NCBI GenBank assembly: GCA_947176675.1
Contig: CAMWRN010000015.1
Span: 1 to 19,313, forward strand
Source of the DNA: an uncultured Clostridia bacterium
GTDB taxonomy: Bacteria > Bacillota > Clostridia > Oscillospirales > Ruminococcaceae
Direction of reading: 5' to 3'
Length of the DNA: 19,313 bases
The notes below the pieces were generated by a model, which worked only from the letters and a program-made list of their open reading frames with translations, was not told the DNA's origin and made no database searches. Each line of letters opens with the position of its first letter. Positions within the stretch are counted from its first letter, which is position 1. Below, piece after piece: positions 14,193-19,313 of the stretch. The translations under genes were made by a program, and so were the position numbers.

Positions 14193-16250
14193 TTATTGTA
14201 AAAGCGATCTCAGTTCTGTAAGCAGAACCGAATCATCAAGATTGATCTTTTTTTCGGCAGGAAGACGGCGCACAGTTTCGCTGTACAGATCAATTTCAGC
14301 AAGACCTGTTTCCGCAAAAATATCAAGCGACAAACGGAATCTGCAATAATTCATATCGTCTCCAAGCTTTAAGTACAGCGCCGAAAAGACCGAATCCATA
14401 CCCACAGCCGTCTCGGGGATAGCTCTGTATACTGCCGCAAGTCCGTTCCTGTCGGGAACTATCCTCGGCGCTAACGTCTTGTCCGCTCCTTCGCCGCGTT
14501 TGCAGCGCTCATAAGCGTCCAGAGCGGCAAAATATTTTTTCTGCGGGACGCCGTTTCTGCGGCAGTCTTCGATATGCAGGTTTACCGAGCTTTGACCGCC
14601 GTATGTATTTATTTCTGGATGCGCCAGAATATCAAGCACGTCTCCAGTTCTGTAAGGAAACTCGGCTGTTTTTGTACCAAACATAAGCCCTAAAACAGCT
14701 TTGTTTCCGTAAGCAAGCTTAAGCCTTGTGTGCGCTCCGCCCGAAAGCGGTACGACCTCGTCCAGCCGCGCACCCAGCAGAGCAAACATCGGCTTGGGAT
14801 TTCCCTCTCCGCAGGGTTCAAGCAAACCAAGTGAGGAAATTTCCTCCACCGTAAGCTCCTCGGGACGAATCAGCTTGTCTGCATGAAGCGCAAGTCTCGG
14901 CATGACCGTGAATTCCTCCGCCGCATATTTCTGCAAGGCTTCGTTGAACGCGCCGATATTTTCCTTTTTAAGGGAGAATCCTCCCGCACCGCTGTGTCCG
15001 CCGAATTTGGTAAGGACTTCAGAGCAGGCTGTCAGAGCCTTGTGTACGGAAAATCCCGCTACCGACCTTGCCGAACCGCGAGCTTCGTCACCATCGTCGG
15101 AGAGAATGAACACAGGCTTGCCGAAGCGTTCCACAAGCTTTGCCGCCACTATTCCTATCACGCCGTGATGCCAGTTTTCTCCGTACAAAAACAGCACCCG
15201 TTCGTACAGTATGTGCGGGTCTTTGAGAATACTCCCGCGTATCTCCTCCATAATATCGGCTTCGGTCTTTTTCCGTTCGGAATTAAGGGAATTGAGCCGC
15301 GCAGCTATTTCAGCGGCGGCGTCGGGATCTTCGCAGAGGAGAAGCTCCACGGCTTCCGAAGCGGAAGCAAACCGTCCCGACGCATTTATTCTGGGAGCAA
15401 TTGAGAAAGCCGCCTGCGTGGACGTGACGGGAAGCTTTACCGAAGCCGCTTCCATAAGAGCCTGCAAGCCTGCGTTTTCGGTGTTTTCCAAATACCGCAG
15501 ACCGAGGCGTACTATCTCGCGGTTTTCCCCCGCAAGAGGAACGACGTCCGCAACGGTCGCAATAGCGGCAAGGTCGGAAAACTGCTCCAGCGCAGAATCA
15601 TAGCTGCCGCCGTCCATAGCGGCGATAAGTTTTAAAGCAACGCCGCAGCCGCACAAATCCTTGAACGGGGAGAGATCGTCGTCTCTGTGAGGATCGACTA
15701 CCGCCGCCGCGGCCGGAAGAACCTCACCCGGCTGGTGATGGTCAGTTATAACAAGCTCGATGCCAAGCTCCTTTGCCAGAGCCGCTTCATTGACGGCAGA
15801 AATTCCGTTGTCCACTGTAACTATAAGCTCTGTACTCTCGTCCGCAAGACGTCTCAGAGCGTCCGCGCAAAGCCCGTAGCCCTCGCTTCGGTCATTGATA
15901 TAATACCGAACGTCGCCGCCGATACATTCTATATACGAGTACAGCAAAGCCGTTGCGGTAATGCCGTCGCAGTCGTAATCGCCGTAAACACATATCTTTT
16001 TGCCGCTGTCCACTGCCGCCAGTATGGTATCCGCGGCTTCACGCATATCCTTTACTAAAAACGGATCGGAGAGCATTTCGCCCTTGTCCTCATCATTGTT
16101 ATTGTCCGCGTTAAAAAAGCTTACCGCCTTTTCCATTGAATCTATCCCGCGGGAGACAAGAACCTCCGCGCATATTCCGGACAGCCCCCCCTGCTGCGAA
16201 AGAATTCTTGCAGCGTTCCGGTCGGGATTGCCCAAAGTCCATTTTTTCAT
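14193..16250 (-). CDS. recJ: Single-stranded-DNA-specific 5'-3' exonuclease RecJ (685 aa)
   Basis: A DHH-family nuclease used in recombination repair and mismatch repair. Motif I YGDYDCDG (89-96) holds the metal ligands D91, D93 and D95. VTVDNGI holds D147, and TDHHQ gives D170-H171-H172. The DHHA1 RNA/DNA-binding motif GGHSGAGGFSL lies near residue 420. It is followed by an OB-fold and a short C-terminal region, longer than the E. coli enzyme (577 aa) and shorter than that of B. subtilis (786 aa). It starts at ATG 16250 with AGGAG five bases away. It is first in the recJ-rel-MBL-hemZ run and has its own promoter (16309-16338). All catalytic residues seen are intact. Confidence 0.95.
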   Translation of the reverse strand: MKKWTLGNPDRNAARILSQQGGLSGICAEVLVSRGIDSMEKAVSFFNADNNNDEDKGEMLSDPFLVKDMREAADTILAAVDSGKKICVYGDYDCDGITATALLYSYIECIGGDVRYYINDRSEGYGLCADALRRLADESTELIVTVDNGISAVNEAALAKELGIELVITDHHQPGEVLPAAAAVVDPHRDDDLSPFKDLCGCGVALKLIAAMDGGSYDSALEQFSDLAAIATVADVVPLAGENREIVRLGLRYLENTENAGLQALMEAASVKLPVTSTQAAFSIAPRINASGRFASASEAVELLLCEDPDAAAEIAARLNSLNSERKKTEADIMEEIRGSILKDPHILYERVLFLYGENWHHGVIGIVAAKLVERFGKPVFILSDDGDEARGSARSVAGFSVHKALTACSEVLTKFGGHSGAGGFSLKKENIGAFNEALQKYAAEEFTVMPRLALHADKLIRPEELTVEEISSLGLLEPCGEGNPKPMFALLGARLDEVVPLSGGAHTRLKLAYGNKAVLGLMFGTKTAEFPYRTGDVLDILAHPEINTYGGQSSVNLHIEDCRRNGVPQKKYFAALDAYERCKRGEGADKTLAPRIVPDRNGLAAVYRAIPETAVGMDSVFSALYLKLGDDMNYCRFRLSLDIFAETGLAEIDLYSETVRRLPAEKKINLDDSVLLTELRSLLQ

Positions 16251-16254
16251 TTAC

Positions 16255-16275
16255 GCTCCTGCCGTCCGTGACGGC
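16255..16275 (-). promoter_or_regulatory. Hairpin directly upstream of the recJ ribosome binding site
   Basis: On the minus strand GCCGT (16271-16275), a CACGG spacer and ACGGC (16261-16265) form a 5-bp GC-rich stem that ends right before AGGAG (16256-16260). It lies in the leader of the recJ operon and could tune access to the start. Stem formation is plausible; a role is not shown. Confidence 0.35.
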
Positions 16276-16308
16276 TTCCTTTCCCAAAATACTTAAACGT
16301 TTCATTAC

Positions 16309-16338
16309 ATTATACCATATTCTGCACACAATAATCAA
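16309..16338 (-). promoter_or_regulatory. Sigma-A-type promoter of the recJ operon
   Basis: On the minus strand, -35 TTGATT (16333-16338) and -10 TATAAT (16309-16314) are separated by 18 bases, and TGG before the -10 gives an extended TGn element. It lies about 60 bases upstream of recJ and faces it. Confidence 0.75.
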
Positions 16339-16383
16339 TAGGTACCGCAAACATTTTCCTCAAAATAAAAAATACCCTGCTGA

Positions 16384-16405
16384 TTTTTGGTGTTACAACC
16401 AAAAA
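16384..16405. repeat. 8-bp inverted repeat in the divergent intergenic region
   Basis: TTTTTGGT (16384-16391) and ACCAAAAA (16398-16405) flank GTTACA. Neither strand has a terminator-like U-tract beyond the stem, so it looks more like a protein-binding site. It lies between the recJ and phosphate-transporter promoters, closer to the recJ side. Confidence 0.35.
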
Positions 16406-16467
16406 AATTCACATAATCGCTCGTAATTTGTATATAAATGAGAAAATAAAAATGGTCATAAAATGTG

Positions 16468-16496
16468 CTTTTATTCTTTTCGGACAATGTTATAAT
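16468..16496 (+). promoter_or_regulatory. Extended -10 promoter for the Na+/phosphate cotransporter gene
   Basis: TATAAT at 16491-16496 is preceded by TGT (16488-16490), making a perfect extended TGn-TATAAT. The -35 region near 16468-16473 is poor, as tolerated with an extended -10. The start of transcription would be near 16503, leaving a leader of about 65 bases. Confidence 0.65.
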
Positions 16497-16540
16497 TATA
16501 CTTGTGAGAAAAGATTTAAACAGTTAAAATGTTAAAACAT

Positions 16541-16552
16541 CCGCATATGCGG
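16541..16552. promoter_or_regulatory. Perfect 12-bp palindrome in the cotransporter leader
   Basis: CCGCATATGCGG lies downstream of the promoter and two bases before AAGGAG (16555-16560). With no loop bases it is a better dimeric-repressor operator than an RNA hairpin. The adjacent GTTAAAATGTTAAAAC is a short direct repeat. Function is inferred. Confidence 0.4.
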
Positions 16553-16566
16553 AAAAGGAGAAAAAT

Positions 16567-18366
16567 ATGTCAGGAACCGATATTGTGCTGATCGCCGTTC
16601 AGGCGTTCGGAGGAGTCGCCCTTTTTATCTACGGTATGCTTATGCTCAGCCGCGGACTGGAAAAGATTTCGGGCGGAAAAATGGAAAAGATACTTTCGGG
16701 ACTTACCAACAACATCTTCAAAAGCGTAATGCTCGGAGCGGTCGTTACAGCCGCAATACAGAGCTCAGGCGCGACCACGGTCATCATCGTGGGTATGGTC
16801 AATGCGGGAATTTTAAAGCTGTCGTCGGCAATAGGCGTTATAATGGGCGCGAATATAGGTACTACCGTTACGGGACAGATACTCCGTCTCGGCGACCTTG
16901 AAAACAGCGCCAATGTTGGATTTGCGTTAAAGCTGCTTACGCCAACATATCTTGCGCCGATCATCGCTGTGACGGGACTTATCATTTATATGCTGTCCAA
17001 AAGCGACATCAAAAAAAATCTCGGCGAAGCTCTTGTGGGACTGGGAATCCTTTTCACGGGAATGCTCACCATGAGCGGAGCGGTCGCTCCCATGGCAGAG
17101 CTTGAAGCGTTCAAAAAGCTTTTTTCCGCGCTGTCAAATCCGCTTCTGGGAATAATTGCAGGCGCTGCCGTAACGGCTCTGCTGCAAAGTTCTTCGGCTT
17201 CGGTGGGTATCCTGCAAGCCATTTCCTCAACCGGAATACTTAGATTTTCCGCGGCGTTTCCAATTATAATGGGACAGAACATAGGCTCCTGCGTAACATC
17301 GCTTATTTCAGCAGTGGGTGCAAATAAAAACGCCAAGCGTGCCGCTATGGTGCATCTGTACTTTAATGTTATCGGTACGATCGCTTTCCTGACGGTGGTT
17401 TACACAATAAAAGCAATTTTCGGTTTCCCCGCGTGGGACGAACCCATAGACATGGGCGGTATCGCTAATTTCCATACATTGTTCAATATTACGGTAACGC
17501 TTTGCTTTCTGCCGTTCACAAAGCTTCTGGAAAAGCTTGCCTGCATCACTATACGGGATAAAAGCAGTTCCGAAGAAGAACAAGGCGGCGAAGAAATCAC
17601 TTTCAATGCGCTGGACGAGCGTTTCCTCAAATCCCCCTCGCTGGCTATCCAGCAGGCGAACAATGCTGTTGTCACAATGGGACGCGTGGCTCTGCAAAAC
17701 TTTACGGGAATGAGAAAGCTGTATGGCAGTGAGTTCAGCGAAAAGCTTATAGTCCGTCTGAACGACAATGAAGAAGCTCTCGACAGGATGGAGGACAGAC
17801 TCAACGCTTATCTTGTGAAGATAACTGAGTGCGAGCTTACCGACTACGAAAACCGCCGAGTTACCGAGCTCCTGCACCTTACCTCAGAGTTTGAGAGAAT
17901 CGGCGACTATGCTATGAATCTTATTGAAAATGCGGAAAAGCTCCACGACCTTGACGTTACCTTTTCCGAAAGTGCTCTCCGCGAGCTTGGAGTTATCTCC
18001 GACGCGGTGCAGGAAATAATCGGTATGGCTGTTGATACGGTCAAGCACAACGATATCGGGCTTGCTTTCAAAGTGGAACCGCTGGAGGAAACGGTGGATT
18101 TCCTTAACGAGACGCTTAAAGCGCGGCATATCGAACGTCTTAAAAACGGCGAGTGCGTAGTCGAGAGCGGGGTCAATTTCCTTGACCTGCTTATCAATCT
18201 GGAGCGTATTTCTGACCACTGCTCCAACATTGCGGTGTACGTTATCGGGGCGCAGAAAAACAAATCCGTGCTTAACCGTCACGAATATATCCAGGCTCAG
18301 CACAAGGGCAGCGATAAAGAATATCTCGACCTTACCGAGCAGTACATGACTAAATATACTGTCTGA
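16567..18366 (+). CDS. Na+/phosphate cotransporter family protein with C-terminal PhoU-like domain (599 aa)
   Basis: A membrane carrier expected to couple sodium and inorganic phosphate movement. Residues 1-330 hold two inverted-repeat halves with the family signatures QSSGATT (65-71) and QSSSASV (207-213), plus matching GANIGTT (94-100) and GQNIGSC (236-242). At least eight hydrophobic segments are visible. Residues about 355-580 form a cytoplasmic helical PhoU-like domain (ALDERFLKSPSLAIQQANN, FERIGDYAMNLIENAEK, LERISDHCSNIAVYVI). The ERIGDY and ERISDH signatures are the usual PhoU metal-binding repeats. The start is ATG 16567 after AAGGAG. It is a single gene closed by a strong terminator. 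The direction of transport, uptake or export, cannot be read from sequence. Confidence 0.93.
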   Translation: MSGTDIVLIAVQAFGGVALFIYGMLMLSRGLEKISGGKMEKILSGLTNNIFKSVMLGAVVTAAIQSSGATTVIIVGMVNAGILKLSSAIGVIMGANIGTTVTGQILRLGDLENSANVGFALKLLTPTYLAPIIAVTGLIIYMLSKSDIKKNLGEALVGLGILFTGMLTMSGAVAPMAELEAFKKLFSALSNPLLGIIAGAAVTALLQSSSASVGILQAISSTGILRFSAAFPIIMGQNIGSCVTSLISAVGANKNAKRAAMVHLYFNVIGTIAFLTVVYTIKAIFGFPAWDEPIDMGGIANFHTLFNITVTLCFLPFTKLLEKLACITIRDKSSSEEEQGGEEITFNALDERFLKSPSLAIQQANNAVVTMGRVALQNFTGMRKLYGSEFSEKLIVRLNDNEEALDRMEDRLNAYLVKITECELTDYENRRVTELLHLTSEFERIGDYAMNLIENAEKLHDLDVTFSESALRELGVISDAVQEIIGMAVDTVKHNDIGLAFKVEPLEETVDFLNETLKARHIERLKNGECVVESGVNFLDLLINLERISDHCSNIAVYVIGAQKNKSVLNRHEYIQAQHKGSDKEYLDLTEQYMTKYTV

Positions 18367-18367
18367 A

Positions 18368-18407
18368 AAAACTCCTCTGCCTAATAAATAAGCAGAGGAG
18401 TTTTATT
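18368..18407. terminator. Strong bidirectional Rho-independent terminator
   Basis: A perfect 13-bp stem (18368-18380 with 18392-18404; core ACTCCTCTGC) closes an 11-base AT-rich loop, with TTTT on the plus-strand 3' side and a run of T on the minus strand. It begins two bases after the cotransporter stop and also lies downstream of the convergent VTT gene. Confidence 0.92.
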
Positions 18408-18446
18408 ATTCGCTTCACATGACAGCTGTTATATAACATACAATAT

Positions 18447-19154
18447 TTATTTTGTTTCGGGATCGTTTTTGGTCTTTTTCTTCTTTTTATAGAAATAATA
18501 CCACACGGAGGACGCCCCCGCAAAAACAAATTCCACCACAACCGACAGCCAGAATTTCGGGGAAGTTGGGTGATCCACGTTTGCTCCCATAAGAGTTGTT
18601 GTGACAATTCCGGGGAGGATTCCCAGAAAAGAACCGAGCATATATTTCCATAAGCCGAAGCCCGCCGAACCGAGAAACATACTTACCAGATCACATGGCA
18701 GAACGTTTATTACCCGCAGAAAATAAGCGATAAAAAGCTCGTTGTCCGACTTTAATTCGCGGAGCTTTGCTGCGTTTTTATGCTTGTTGATAAGACCCTC
18801 AACGAATTCCCTTTCGGCGAAGCGCCCGATGACATACGGGACAAGTATCATTACCGCAACGCCAATGCAATTCACGATAAACGCCGACAAAAACGTGGGG
18901 AAAATGCTTCCCGAAGCGGCGATAAGAATAAGCATCGGAAAAAAGACCGACATGGATTTCAGCGCGAAAAGTCCCACCATTACAAGAGCCGCAAGCCACA
19001 GGTTTTCGGGAGTGAAGTCAAGTATGTGCTGAATAGTCACTCCCCTAAAAAACTTCAGGTACAGCAGTGCACAAATTCCTATCATCACAAGCGGAGCCGC
19101 CTGAATAATACGTTTTATAACTGCTGTTATATTTTTTCTGAGCATATTTTTCAC
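18447..19154 (-). CDS. TVP38/TMEM64 (VTT/DedA-type) membrane protein (235 aa)
   Basis: An integral membrane protein of the VTT domain superfamily, whose members are linked to lipid scrambling or carrier-lipid recycling and envelope homeostasis. Hydrophobic segments lie near 17-37, 52-80, 86-110, 141-165, 170-192 and 202-222. The core 'FLRVINVLPCDLVSMFLGSAG' then 'YMLGSFLGILPG' is the re-entrant Arg/Pro/Gly region of the family. The tail is lysine-rich (YKKKKKTKN). The start is GTG 19154 or ATG 19145. Neither has a well-spaced ribosome binding site: the good AAAGGAG is about 30 bases away, behind a hairpin. The substrate is unknown. Confidence 0.88.
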   Translation of the reverse strand: MKNMLRKNITAVIKRIIQAAPLVMIGICALLYLKFFRGVTIQHILDFTPENLWLAALVMVGLFALKSMSVFFPMLILIAASGSIFPTFLSAFIVNCIGVAVMILVPYVIGRFAEREFVEGLINKHKNAAKLRELKSDNELFIAYFLRVINVLPCDLVSMFLGSAGFGLWKYMLGSFLGILPGIVTTTLMGANVDHPTSPKFWLSVVVEFVFAGASSVWYYFYKKKKKTKNDPETK

Positions 19155-19160
19155 ATCCCC

Positions 19161-19190
19161 GCGTTTCAGCCGGGAAACGCCGCTCCTTTC
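19161..19190 (-). promoter_or_regulatory. Ribosome binding site separated from the VTT start by a hairpin
   Basis: On the minus strand AAAGGAG (about 19184-19190) is followed by GCGTTTC (19174-19180), loop CCGGCT and GAAACGC (19161-19167), then GGGGAT and the GTG. Folding of the 7-bp stem would bring the ribosome binding site to near-normal distance from the start. The alternative is the nearby GGGG acting as a weak site. Confidence 0.4.
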
Positions 19191-19205
19191 TCAAAAGTAA
19201 AAAAG

Positions 19206-19313
19206 CTGTCTCTAAAACACATCTGACGCTGCCGACGACATAATAGGTGTAGATCTCGCTGGTCGCCGTATCATTAAAAAAAAAAGGGGGGGGGGGGGGG
19301 GGGGGGGGGGGGG
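19206..19313. other. Sequencing artefact: Nextera adapter, index, P5, poly-A and poly-G
   Basis: Bases 19206-19238 match the Nextera transposase read-through adapter (CTGTCTCT...GACGCTGCCGACGA) with two mismatches. Bases 19239-19246 (CATAATAG) sit where the i5 index belongs. Bases 19247-19275 match the reverse complement of P5 (GTGTAGATCTCG...GTATCATT) with one mismatch. Ten A and 28 G follow, the no-signal calls of two-colour Illumina chemistry. The genomic sequence ends near 19205. Confidence 0.96.

Noticed and set aside
12901..14349. Long plus-strand open frame antisense to rel
   Set aside because: No ribosome binding site or recognisable domain; the opposite strand encodes a complete, motif-perfect Rel.
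19286..19313. G28 run as a G-quadruplex or telomere-like end
   Set aside because: It follows adapter and P5 sequence, so it is instrument no-signal calling.

Overview
The window looks like one assembled contig from a Gram-positive gut or rumen Clostridia member, most likely Ruminococcaceae/Oscillospiraceae-like. The evidence is the recJ-rel-MBL-hemZ gene order, HemZ itself, AGGAGG ribosome binding sites, and the endolysin and recombinase types. This is inference from gene content, not a marker-gene placement. The left end is cut inside a prophage gene. The last ~108 bases are not genomic: they read as Illumina Nextera adapter, index, P5 sequence, poly-A and poly-G.

Left third (1 to about 7330), plus strand: the right end of an integrated prophage-like element. 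It holds the C-terminal part of a tail/glycosidase protein, a terminator, a holin, a GH25 endolysin with CW_7 and LysM cell-wall binding, and a second terminator. Next come a small SHOCT-like protein whose ribosome binding site is buried in a GNRA-capped hairpin, and a tight cassette of three serine-recombinase genes. The first and third are full-length large serine recombinases. The middle one is only the DNA-binding 'Recombinase' domain. A shared bidirectional terminator separates them from an AT-rich convergent gene of unknown function with a weak ADP-ribosyltransferase-like signature.

Element/chromosome junction (7244-7480): three imperfect ~28-bp direct repeats carry TGACATC-N11-YTCAAC. 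The same spaced motif occurs once more inside the last codons of the chromosomal rlmD gene. This is the most interesting signal in the window. It suggests that the triple recombinase recognises the 3' end of rlmD and that the repeats are attachment or accessory sites of the element.

Middle (7439 to 16250), minus strand, chromosomal: recJ, a bifunctional rel, an MBL-fold hydrolase, hemZ and a frameshifted ankyrin-like gene form one run. A zinc-ribbon protein and rlmD follow. A good sigma-A promoter lies upstream of recJ. apt and dtd, which often sit in this cluster in Firmicutes, are absent.

Right end (16251 to about 19205): a divergent intergenic region with promoters facing both ways, a Na+/phosphate cotransporter-PhoU fusion on the plus strand, a strong bidirectional terminator, and a convergent VTT/DedA-type membrane protein on the minus strand.
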